Source: Patescibacteria group bacterium UBA5124
GTDB taxonomy: Bacteria; Patescibacteriota; Gracilibacteria; Absconditabacterales; Absconditicoccaceae
Direction of reading: 5' to 3'
NCBI GenBank assembly: GCA_002414185.1
Contig: DHYS01000013.1
Coordinates: forward strand, 4,438 to 41,673
Length of the DNA stretch: 37,236 bases
The position numbers were made by a program, and so were the translations under genes. This document shows positions 28,812 to 37,236 of the stretch, in pieces. Below the pieces are notes generated by a model that worked only from the letters and a program-made list of their open reading frames with translations, did no database searches and had not been told where the DNA came from. Every line of letters starts with the position of its first letter. Position 1 is the stretch's first letter.

Positions 28812-30026
28812 ATGTCTCTTCTCGAACATATCAAAAATGCTATAGCATCACTCACATCAAACAAACTTAGATCCTGACTGAGCAGTTTGGGTATTATTAT
28901 AGGAATTCTTTCGGTTGTAGTATTGATTGCTATTGGACAATGAGCAACAAATCAAATACTTTCTAATGTAGAAGCTCTAGGTACAAATCTACTCACTATT
29001 AGTCCAGGATGAACTAGCCAAACAGATGCCAGAAATACAACAAGCAGTAAAAGTTCAACCAATGTACTTACGATAGAAGATGCTGAAGCTATAAAAGAAA
29101 TATCTAGTGTTAAAGAAGTATCTGCTGAATATAGTTCAAGAAAGCAAGTAGTATATTTATCAAACAATATGCAAGCAAGCATCTATTGAGTTACTCCAGG
29201 ATACCTAGAAGTACGTAACTCTGAAGTAGAATATGGATCGTTTATAACCCAATCTCATGTAAACAATATAGATAAAGTAGCAGTATTATGAGCAACTACA
29301 GCAAGCACACTTTTTGGTACTGATGATCCAATTGGTAAAGATATAAACATAGGAAACAATGTACTTACCGTCATCGGAGTAATGAAATCCAAAGGAACAC
29401 AAAGCTTTGGTAATGCAGATTCTACAGTCTTTATTCCTATTACATCAGCACAACAAAGATTATTTGGAACTAAATATCTTTCTAGTATAGGAGTCTCAGT
29501 AACCACAACTGAATTAATAGATAGCACAAAAGAAGAAATTGATCAACTCTTACGTAAGAGATTTAATATAGCTGATGATGAAGACGAAAACTTTACCATT
29601 GCTAGTCAGGCTGATGCTATTTCTACAATCAGTGAAATTACCGGTACTATGAAATTGTTTTTATGAGCTATAGCTGTTATTTCATTGATAGTTGGAGGTA
29701 TCTGAGTAATGAACATCATGCTCGTTTCTGTAACAGAAAGAACTCGTGAAATAGGAATACGTAAAGCTATCTGAGCACAAACCAGAGATATTATATTACA
29801 ATTTTTGACAGAATCAGTAGCTCTTTGTGTACTAGGATGAGTAATTGGAATAGGATTAAGTTATCTTATTATATGGGCAATTCAAAGCTTAGTAGTTTGA
29901 GTAATTACCTTCCAATCTATAGCTATGGCATTTGGATTTGCTACAGCAATAGGGATAGGATTTGGTATCTATCCAGCATACAAGGCTGCTAGACTCAAAC
30001 CAATTGATGCTCTAAGATACGAATAA
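28812..30026 (+). CDS. ABC transporter permease, MacB/FtsX family
   Basis: 404 residues with one N-terminal helix (about 20-42, SSLGIIIGILSVVVLIAIGQG) and a large extracytoplasmic MacB-PCD domain (about 45-275). Three C-terminal helices follow, with the FtsX core signature VTERTREIGIRKAIGA, ending PAYKAARLKPIDALRYE. This is the mechanotransmission type VII ABC fold: it does not move substrate through the membrane but drives conformational work outside it. With the adaptor and ATPase it forms a MacAB-like tripartite module, possibly exporting peptides or lipoproteins. A terminator closes the operon. Confidence 0.94.
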
Positions 30027-30050
30027 ATTATATTTGAAATTTCCAACAAA

Positions 30051-30080
30051 AAAGGTAATCTGCATAAGGTTATCTTTTTT
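30051..30080 (+). terminator. Terminator of the AbrB-MacAB operon
   Basis: AAAGGTAATC (30051-30060) pairs with GGTTATCTTT (30068-30077) using two G-T wobbles, around a 7-base loop and followed by T's. Confidence 0.75.
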
Positions 30081-30127
30081 ATTTAAAAAACTTAAGAAAA
30101 TATTTTATATCATAAACATATTTTATT

Positions 30128-30535
30128 ATGTCTGACTGCATATTCTGTAAAATTGTTTCATGAGAGATCCCTAGTATCAAACTACGAGAAGATGAAAATT
30201 TTATTGCATTATTAGATATTTTCCCAAATACAAAAGGACAAGCAATAGTATTTCCAAAAAAACATTATGAATCAAATATCGCAAATCTAGATAATGATAT
30301 AATAAGCAATCTTATGATAGCATCAAACAAAGTCATCAACCTTCTTAGAAAAGGATTAAACGTAGATAGAGTAGGAATAATCATAGAAGGAATGCAAGTT
30401 AATCATATTCATGTAAGACTTTATCCATTCTTTGGATCAATAGGATTTGAAAATGGAATAGATGCAGGACCCAAAGCAGACGTTTTAGAATTACAAAAAT
30501 TAGCTGATGAAATTTTACACAGTACGAATAGGTAA
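30128..30535 (+). CDS. HIT-family protein with variant triad
   Basis: 135 residues, a nucleotide hydrolase/transferase fold. It begins CIFCKIVSGEIPS, carrying the CxxC zinc half-site usual in HinT-like proteins. FPKKHYESN and VGIIIEGMQVNHIHVRLYP follow. The canonical HxHxHxx triad reads H-I-H-V-R here: the central nucleophilic His is kept, but the third His is replaced by Arg. Activity might therefore be altered (GalT-like enzymes carry Gln at that place). Only one UGA. The downstream RNase HI gene starts inside this one, overlapping by 29 bases. Confidence 0.85.
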
Positions 30536-31112
30536 AAAACCTGGAATATATACATCTCGAGATGAATGCAAACAATATGTAGACGGTTTTCCTGGTGCTA
30601 AATACAAATGATTTTCTTCTCTACAACAAGCTCAAGAAGCACTAAAAAATTCATATGAAAACTATTATGAAAGCAAACCAAAAGATCAACGAAAAACTCA
30701 AGATCTTCCTTTTGAAAAACACAGCATAGCTGTAGATGCTGCTTGTAGCGGAAATCCATGAGCACTAGAATATAAATGAGTAGATCTCAAATCTGGAGAA
30801 ATACTTTTTCACCAAAAATTTCCTTTATGAACAAACAATATTGGAGAATTTTTAGCTATCGTTCATGGACTTTCTTATCTCAAAAAAAATAACTCAGATA
30901 AAGCAATATATTCAGATTCCAAGCATGCTATGAAATGGGTTGAACAAAAGAAATGTAAAACCAAACTAGAAAAAAATTCTGATTCAGAATCTATATTTCA
31001 GATTATCAAACAAGCTGAAGATCGATTATCAACACATACCTACTCAAATAAGATTTTAAAACGAAATACAAAAGAGTGGTGAGAGATACCCGCTGATTTT
31101 TGAAGGAAATAA
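30507..31112 (+). CDS. rnhA: Ribonuclease HI with N-terminal viroplasmin-type domain
   Basis: Cleaves RNA in RNA-DNA hybrids. 201 residues, six UGA-glycines. The N-terminal domain (1-45: KFYTVRIGKKPGIYTSRDEC and GFPGAKYKGFSSLQQA) is the Caulimovirus-VI/viroplasmin RNA-DNA-binding module of eukaryotic-type RNase H1. The catalytic domain has AVDAACSGNPG (first Asp), NIGEFLAIVHGL (Glu), IYSDSKHAM (Asp) and the C-terminal segment TKEWGEIPADFGRK, which carries the last Asp. All four catalytic carboxylates are thus present. The ATG at 30507 lies within the HIT gene in another frame, suggesting translational coupling. Confidence 0.93.
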
Positions 31113-31123
31113 ATCAATTATAG

Positions 31124-31151
31124 TTGACTTTTACAAGTAAAAATATATAAA
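31124..31151 (+). promoter_or_regulatory. Promoter of the 309-aa hypothetical gene
   Basis: TTGACT (31124-31129), 16-base spacer, TATAAA (31146-31151). Predicted start about 31158; leader about 23 bases, no ribosome-binding motif. Confidence 0.5.
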
Positions 31152-31180
31152 AAGATATATTTATATATCATATACTATAT

Positions 31181-32110
31181 ATGAGCAACACTATTTTGGC
31201 GCATAAAGAGCTAGAAAATAAGAAGGAAAGAAAATCTTTTCATATTTTGGAAAGAACAAGAAAAATACTAAAAGATATGTTAAAGAAAAAATGAAAAAAC
31301 AACGAATCAGAATGAACAAACGGAAATATCGTAGAATTTGTAGATACTAAAATGACAAACGAAAAGTATCAACAAGAATTAAAAGATCAGCAAGAAAATA
31401 GTAAAGAAGATTTAGAAGTTATATCTGATGAATATATTATACAAGAAGTAAATAGAACACTTAAAGAAATAGAAAGTTTAATTACAAAAGAAGATTCCCT
31501 AAATAACAAAGTAGCATTCAAAATATGGAAAAAAACTTCTTATTTTAAAGATCATATAAAGACTTTAACAAAGAAAAAAAAAGAATCAGAATATAATGAC
31601 TTAAAAGATGCAATATTTAAATTTTATGAAAACACGTATATAAATCGAAAGGGTACGTTAGAAACAGATACAATAAAAATCAATCAAAACTTTAGTATTC
31701 CAGAAGATGATTTTAAAATACTTCCATGAAAAAAAATCATTTATACAACTAAATGAACATGAGAATCATATGAAGCTAAAGTAAATGAAACTCGATATGA
31801 ACCAGATACAAAACAATATGTAGTGCAAATGGATATTACTGATTCCAAAAAAAAATGAGCAAAAAAATTAGCAACCTATTTCAAAAATACCAATGATATT
31901 TGCAAAGAAGCTAATGAACATATCAAGATAATACTAGATGTAAATAATAATAGATCAAAAGATATCAATCGAGAAGAAATAAAAGAATGATTCTTAGAAT
32001 GAATAAATAATGTAAGAAGAGTTGTAGATAGAAAAAAAATAATCAAACTAACTCCTATAGTTTCTGAAAAAAAAGATGAAGATCAAAAAAAAGTCAGCTG
32101 AATAAACTAA
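31181..32110 (+). CDS. Charged hypothetical protein
   Basis: 309 residues, about a third Lys/Glu/Asp, with no membrane segment and no cysteine except one (DICKEANEH). Residues 1-45 are strongly basic. The middle (about 60-165) is predicted helical, possibly coiled coil (QELKDQQENSKEDLEVISDE). Residues ~185-300 alternate strands and helices, with KIIYTTKGTGESYEAKV suggesting a small beta barrel. UGA codons sit in the basic N-terminal and the C-terminal part, none in the middle. It has its own promoter and terminator, so it is a monocistronic unit. I recognise no family; secretion by a non-classical route or nucleic-acid binding are open guesses. Confidence 0.65.
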
Positions 32111-32133
32111 AAAGGGCGTTGCCCCTTTTTTTC
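32108..32133 (+). terminator. Rho-independent terminator
   Basis: A-run, GGGC (32114-32117), 3-base loop, GCCC (32121-32124) and a long T-run; one A-C mismatch below the GC clamp. Ends the charged hypothetical gene. Confidence 0.75.
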
Positions 32134-32212
32134 TTTTATATTATCTCTTGATACAAAAGTCCTTTTTCGTAAATACAAAATGATATTTTTTAGATTATAA
32201 ATCTATAAACAA

Positions 32213-34012
32213 ATGCATCGTTCACATACATGCTGAGAGTTGAAAGCACAAAACGTAGGAGAAAAAGTTATACTTGCTGGTTGGGTAAACAAAGTAAGAA
32301 ATTTATGAGGTATGACATTTATAGATCTTCGTGATAGATATGGTATTACTCAAATAACAATCAATCCAGCCAATGGAAATATTTCTTTAGAAAACCTAGA
32401 AAATTTGGAAGATATAAGATCTGAATACGTAATCCAAGTTCAATGAGAAGTAATCGCTAGACCTGACAATATGATCAACAAAGATATGATCACCGGAGAA
32501 GTAGAAATACAAGCTAATACTATCAAGGTTATTACCAAAGCTAAAGTACTTCCTTTCCCTATAGTAGAAGATCCTAATACTAGTGAAGAAAATAGATTTA
32601 AATATAGATACCTAGATCTTAGAAGAAAAAAGGTTTTGGAAAACATCTTATTCAGATCTCAAATGACTACATTTACAAGAAACTGGTTTACTTCAAATGG
32701 TTTTGTAGATATACAAACACCTATCTTTACTGTTTCTTCTCCAGAAGGGGCAAGAGATTTTCTTATTCCATCTAGAGTAAACCCAGGTCAATGCTACGCA
32801 TTACCACAAGCACCACAACAATACAAACAACTCCTTATGGTAGGAGGTATAGATAAATATGTGCAGATTGCTCCATGTTTTCGTGATGAAGACCCTAGAT
32901 CCGATAGACATTCTTGTGAATTTTATCAAATCGACTGTGAAATGTCTTTTGTACAACAAGATGATATCTATGCAGTAGTAGAAAACTATTTCAATGCATT
33001 AATTCCAACATTAGCTCCTCACAAAAAAATCACTGTTGCATTCAAAAGACTCAAATACAAAGAAGCAATAGATATGTATGGAAGTGATAAACCAGACTTA
33101 AGATTTGATATGCAACTAATAGATATGACAGAAGAATTTAAAACATCTGATTTTTCTGTATTCAAAGATACTGCTACAAACTGAGGTACAATCAAAGCTA
33201 TGAGATTTGAAAACAAAGTACTTACAAGAAAAGAAGCAGACGATCTTACAGAACAAGTAAAGAAAAATAAAGCAAAAGGACTAGCATATCTTATGATTGA
33301 TGAAGAAGGACTCAAAGGAAGTATAGCTAAATTTATTACTCCAGAATTTTTAGAAATCATACAACAAAAAACCTGACTTCAAAAAGGGGATAGTCTACTA
33401 TTGATAGGAGATACCTATGATATTGTAACTACTGCTTTAGGAAGACTGAGAACATATATCAGAGATAAATACCTTCAAATCAACAAAGATGATTTAGCAT
33501 TCTGTTGGATTGAAGACTTTCCAATGTTTGAACAAGACCCAGAAACAGGTAAATACGATTTTTGCCACAATCCATTTTCTATCGTAAAAGGTTGATTTGA
33601 AGCCCTTAAAAATCCAAATAAATTAGAGATTACTTCCGAGCAATACGATCTTTCTTGTAATGGATACGAAATCCTCTCTGGATCAATCCGTAACCATGAT
33701 CCAGAACTCTTGCTCGAAGCCTTCAAAGTAGTAGGTAGAGGAGAAATAGAAATCAAAGCTAAATTTGGAGCTATGTACGAGGCTTTCCAATTTGGACCAC
33801 CTCCACATGGAGGATTTGCTATCTGATTTGATAGAGTCCTTATGATTCTCAAGGACGAAGAAAATATCAGAGAAGTCTACGCCTTCCCTAAATCAGGAAA
33901 AGCACAAGATGTAATGATGGGAGCACCTTCATTTGTAGATCCAATGCTTCTTGATGAAATAGGTATTGATTTTACAGATAGAGTTAAGAAATTTTTAAAT
34001 AATAAGGAATAA
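32213..34012 (+). CDS. aspS: Aspartyl-tRNA synthetase
   Basis: Charges tRNA-Asp. The 599-residue bacterial-type enzyme has an N-terminal OB-fold anticodon domain (GWVNKVRNLGGMTFIDLRDR), motif 1, and motif 2 CFRDEDPRSDRHSCEFYQID. A bacterial GAD insertion follows (about 290-405). Motif 3 reads PPHGGFAIGFDRVLMIL. Seven UGA-glycines occur, and the one at 33824-33826 is the Gly of motif 3's IG(L/F)DR, invariant across class IIb enzymes. The flipping-loop/motif-2 region has HSCEF where most bacteria have RQPEF, a small lineage difference. Start ATG at 32213 gives MHRSHTCGEL, the family-standard beginning. Confidence 0.96.
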
Positions 34013-34050
34013 GATTTATTACCATCAAAGAACGACTTAAATTTTAACGA

Positions 34051-34080
34051 AAGCCACTCAAATTTGGGTGGTCTTTTTTT
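34051..34080 (+). terminator. Terminator of aspS
   Basis: CCACTCAAA / TTTGGGTGG arms (one G-T wobble) followed by seven T's; the centre AAATTT forms the loop. Confidence 0.85.
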
Positions 34081-34206
34081 AAAAAAAAATTATCCCTAGA
34101 TTTTTTAAAGGAAATACATATATATAGGTCAATCAAAGTTGATAAGGTGTACCCATTATACATACGAAACGGGATTACAAGCCTATTCGGCTCTGATTCC
34201 GTTTTT
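34081..34206 (+). other. Leader or small-RNA region with its own terminator
   Basis: Between the aspS terminator and the helicase ATG (34261) lies a second terminator-like hairpin. The outer arms AAACGG (34167-34172) and CCGTTT (34199-34204) pair, as do the inner arms AGCC and GGCT, and a T-rich tail follows. A terminator within the leader region suggests either an attenuated helicase transcript or a separate small RNA of roughly 70-120 nt. I could not assign a good promoter. Confidence 0.45.
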
Positions 34207-34260
34207 CTATTTTCTTTTCAAAGTACGTAGAGGACATTTTTATCACTCATATTTTTTCTT

Positions 34261-35988
34261 ATGACAGAACAAATCACTTTTCACGACATTTGACTTTCAA
34301 ACAAGACTCTTGAATGACTTGAAAAAAAAGGATTCAAAAATCCTTCAGCAATCCAAGCAGAAGTAATTCCTTTGCTTCTTGCAAACAAAAAAAACATTAT
34401 TGGACAAGCAGCTACTGGTACAGGTAAAACTGCAGCTTTTGGTATTCCTATGATCGAAAAATTAAAACCAGGTGCTGGACATGTACAAGCTTTAGTACTA
34501 ACTCCTACAAGAGAATTAGCAATACAAGTTGCTGAAGAAATAGCATCTTTCCAATCAAAAAAAGACCTTAATGTAATGGCTATTTACGGAGGACAATCAT
34601 ATGAAATCCAAAATAGAGCTCTCAAAAGAGGAGTAGATATCGTAGTTGGTACTCCAGGTAGAGTAATGGATCACCTAGATAGAAGAACACTTAAACTAGA
34701 AAATATCAAATATTTTGTCCTTGATGAAGCAGATGAAATGCTCAATATGGGATTTATTGACGATATAGAAACTATTTTCAAACAAACAAATCCAGAAAAA
34801 AGAGTACTTCTCTTCTCAGCAACTATGCCAAGAGAAATCCTTTCTGTAGCTAAAAAATACATGGGAGACTACGATCTTGTATCTATCAAAAAAGATCAAC
34901 TTACTACTACACAAACAGAACAATTTTATATTCAAGTAGGTGAAAGAGATAAATTAGAAGCTCTTTGTAGATTTATGGATAAAGAAGAAGATTTTTATGG
35001 TATTGTATTCTGTAAAACTAAAGGAGATGCAGACCATGTATTCCAAAAACTTCACGAAAAAGGATATAGCGCACAAGCTCTCCATGGAGATGTACAACAA
35101 AAACAAAGAGAAGTAATACTAAAACTTTTCAAATCAAAGAAAGTTAAAATTCTGATTGCGACTGACGTTGCAGCTAGAGGAATCGATGTAAACGATATTA
35201 CTCACGTTATCAATTTTTCTCTTCCTCAAGATCCAGAAAGCTATGTACACAGAGTTGGAAGAACAGGTAGAGCAGGAAAAACAGGTACAGCTATCACATT
35301 TATCACTCCTAGTGAATTCAAGAAATTTGTATATTTTCAAAAAGCTACAAATACACAAATCAATAAGATAGATATTCCTAGTGTATCAAATGTAATAGAC
35401 GCTAAGAAGAAAAAACTAAAAACAAATATAGATAGTGTATTAGAAAAAGGGTCTCATGAAAAATATCTAGAAATAGCTCAAGAACTTATCCATGATAAAG
35501 AAGCTGAAAATGTAATTGCAGCTCTATTGAGAATAGCATATGCCAACGAATTCAACGAAGACCACTATACTACTATCGAAAAAATATCTTCAAATCCAAA
35601 ACAAGGAAGTGCAAGATTATTTATCGCTTTAGGTAAAAAAGCTGGATACTATCCTAAAACACTTGTAGATTTCATCACAGAACAAACAAACGTACCATCT
35701 AGAGAAATCGATGATGTAAGAGTAATGGAAGACTTTTCTTTTATTACTGTACCAGATTACCAATCTGAAATAATTCTCAAAACATTAGGTAGAACAGCAA
35801 GTAGAGCTAAAGATGATAGATGAGGATCTAGAGATAGAAGAAGTGGAGGAGGAAGATGATTTTCTGATAGAGGATCTAGAGGATACGGAGATAGAGAAAG
35901 ATCTAGCAGCAGATGATGATTTGGTAGAAGAGACGACAGAGGATCTAGAGATAGAAGAGGTTGAGAAAAAAGAGAATTTAGAAGATAA
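34261..35988 (+). CDS. DEAD-box ATP-dependent RNA helicase with RGG tail (DeaD/CsdA-like)
   Basis: Unwinds RNA duplexes in ribosome assembly or cold adaptation. 575 residues. The order is Q motif (FKNPSAIQAEVIP), motif I ATGTGKT, PTRELA, TPGR, DEAD, SAT, then RecA2 with HGDVQQKQRE, ATDVAARGID and HRVGRTGRAG. A DbpA-type RNA-binding domain (about 455-530, SARLFIALGKKAGYYPKTLV) follows. The last ~55 residues form an RGG/RS-rich tail (GGGRGFSDRGSRGYGDRERS). Seven UGA-glycines exist: two in the first 20 codons, none in the ~490-codon core, five in the tail. A standard-code reading would cut the tail off. Followed by a perfect terminator. Confidence 0.95.
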
Positions 35989-35991
35989 AAG

Positions 35992-36027
35992 AAAAAACTC
36001 GCTAAAAAAACTAGCGAGTTTTTTTCT
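35992..36027 (+). terminator. Strong Rho-independent terminator
   Basis: AAAAAACTCGCTA (35992-36004) pairs perfectly with TAGCGAGTTTTTT (36012-36024) around a 7-base loop. Ends the helicase gene. Confidence 0.92.
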
Positions 36028-36104
36028 ATAAAAAAGTTTCCCTTGAATAGTAAGGGTAAATCTTTATCAAAAAGACTGATTATTTTTTAATTATTTAAAT
36101 CAGA

Positions 36105-36806
36105 ATGCAGTACCCAAAACATGTAGCTATTATCCCCGATGGAAATAGAACGCGAGCCAGAGAAAGCAATAGAACTGTTCGAGAAGCATATTGGATATCT
36201 TATGACAGAGGAGTTGATATTATAGAATACACCTTTGAAAACACAACTACAGAAGCTATTACTCTTTGGTGATTGAGTACAGAAAATACAAAAAAAAGAC
36301 CAAAAGAAGAATTCGATTTCCTCATGAATATGTACAAAGAAATGGGAGACAGATTAGATAAAGTACTTACAAAGAACCAAGTGAATTTCAAATGGATAGG
36401 AAATCCCGATGGTATCACAGAAGATTTCAAGAACTATCTCCAAGATAAAGAAAAAACTCTCTCTTTTAACACCAATAAATATTGTATATTTGCTATAAAC
36501 TACGGAGGAAGAGATGAAATATTAAGAGGAATCAAAAAATTAGCTGATCAAGGAATAGATTTCAAAAATATCACAGAAGAAGCTTTATCAGATTCTTTAG
36601 AACTATCTAATGTTAGTCCTATAGAACTCGTCATCAGAACAAAAGGAGATGAAGCACAAAGAACATCTGGTTTTATGTCTCGATGGATCGGATATGCAGA
36701 ACTCTACTTTACTGCAAAAAAATGTCCTGAACTAGATATACCAACCTACAAAGAAGCACTCAATTGGTTTAATAATATATCAGAAAAACGTAACTTCGGA
36801 AAATAA
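36105..36806 (+). CDS. uppS: Undecaprenyl diphosphate synthase (cis-prenyltransferase)
   Basis: Makes the C55 lipid carrier for peptidoglycan and for the lipid-linked sugars implied by the glycosyltransferases in this window. 233 residues. Strand 1 with the diphosphate-binding Asp is HVAIIPDGNRTRARE (most bacteria have MDGNGRWA). WGLSTENTKKRPKEEFDF, AINYGGRDEI and the C-terminal RTKGDEAQRTSGFMSRWIGYAELYF follow, supplying the conserved Arg and Glu residues. Position of the first Asp fits catalysis; the altered DGN-x segment resembles some archaeal/CPR homologues. One UGA near residue 50. Start ATG at 36105. Confidence 0.93.
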
Positions 36807-36835
36807 TTCTATTTATCTATCTAAATAATGGTCTC

Positions 36836-37236
36836 ATGAAAATCTCTATTGAAACAGCAAAACTTATCGATGTAATAGATATAGCGAGTAGATTTGTAGC
36901 CAAAAATGCTACATTACCTATTCTACAAAATATTTATGTAAAAGCATCTATAGATAATATTATTATCAGAGCTACTGACATGGAAAAATATGTGGAAATA
37001 GAACTACCTTGTAAAGTAGAATTAGAATGAGCTGTTACTATCAATGCGAGAACATTTCTAGAAATCGTAAAAAGTATTGAAGAAACTCAAATAGAAATCA
37101 ACGTAGACCAAAAGACTCAGGTAGTTACTATAAAATCAAGTAAAGATACTTTTGATATCAATGGTCTTGCTGCTAGTGAATATGTAGCTTTACCTGAAGT
37201 ACCAAGAAACAATACAGTAAATTTAGATACACAAAC
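36836..37236 (+). CDS. dnaN: DNA polymerase III beta subunit (sliding clamp), N-terminal part
   Basis: The ring-shaped processivity clamp of replication. The first 133 codons are visible before the window ends. MKISIETAKLIDVIDIASRF then FVAKNATLPILQNIYVKA and IIIRATDMEKYVEIELP match the first domain of DnaN; GAVTINARTFLEIVKSI starts the next strand set. The Gly of that motif is encoded by UGA. An ATG eight bases upstream (36828) is out of frame. The gene follows uppS after 29 bases and is probably co-transcribed with it. Neither dnaA nor an origin is visible here. Confidence 0.94.

Noticed and set aside
35813..36031. Acidic 72-aa ORF after the helicase
   Set aside because: It is the frame-shifted shadow of the Arg/Gly-rich tail of the helicase under code 25 and runs through the terminator hairpin.
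1..37236. CRISPR array, IS element or prophage
   Set aside because: No regularly spaced repeats, transposase, integrase or phage structural genes were recognised on either strand.

Overview
This AT-rich 37.2 kb window comes from a bacterium that reads UGA as glycine (translation table 25). This points to the candidate phyla Absconditabacteria (SR1) or Gracilibacteria (BD1-5); I cannot choose between them from this window. Under the standard code nearly every gene looks shattered. Reading UGA as Gly restores full-length genes that end only in UAA or UAG. Several UGA codons fall on invariant glycines, such as those of the PilB Walker B region, AspRS motif 3 and GlyRS. None of the start codons I inspected has a recognisable Shine-Dalgarno motif.

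Layout. 1-4500: tail of a possible glycoside hydrolase, a small acidic protein, murA (minus), and a 2-oxoacid:ferredoxin oxidoreductase pair (korA, korB) split by a hairpin repeat. 4510-9947: a minus-strand envelope-glycan operon with a membrane PMT/ArnT-like glycosyltransferase, two GT4 enzymes and a GT2 polyprenyl-phosphate glycosyltransferase. 10105-12380: a secreted protein without UGA codons that looks foreign, an arginase-fold (UPF0489-like) protein and an MFS transporter. 12384-15116 (minus): a PilB/GspE ATPase and a membrane-anchored EEP-family hydrolase. 15254-21561 (plus): miaB, hisS, a membrane-anchored peptidoglycan-hydrolase-like protein, a DUF2304-GT2 fusion and serS. Then come tRNA-Cys, a small membrane protein, and on the minus strand smpB, a LiaF-like membrane protein and glyS.

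25304-25916 has no gene but carries a near-consensus promoter, about 390 nt of structured sequence and a strong terminator, which together look like an unidentified structured RNA. 25917-30026 is an AbrB-like regulator followed by a MacA-like adaptor, an ABC ATPase and an FtsX/MacB permease. Repeated 8-9 nt boxes overlap the regulator's promoter. 30128-37236 (plus): a HIT protein overlapping an RNase HI gene with a viroplasmin-type N-terminus, a charged protein of unknown function, aspS, a DEAD-box helicase with an RGG tail, uppS and the start of dnaN.

Themes: translation (four aminoacyl-tRNA synthetases including GlyRS, which must charge the UGA-reading tRNA; MiaB; SmpB; tRNA-Cys), the cell envelope (MurA, UppS, glycosyltransferases, hydrolase) and surface or export functions (PilB, MacAB). 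The most notable items are the recoding itself, the unidentified RNA, the putative AbrB operator, the dispersed GTCATT hairpins and the foreign-looking secreted gene.
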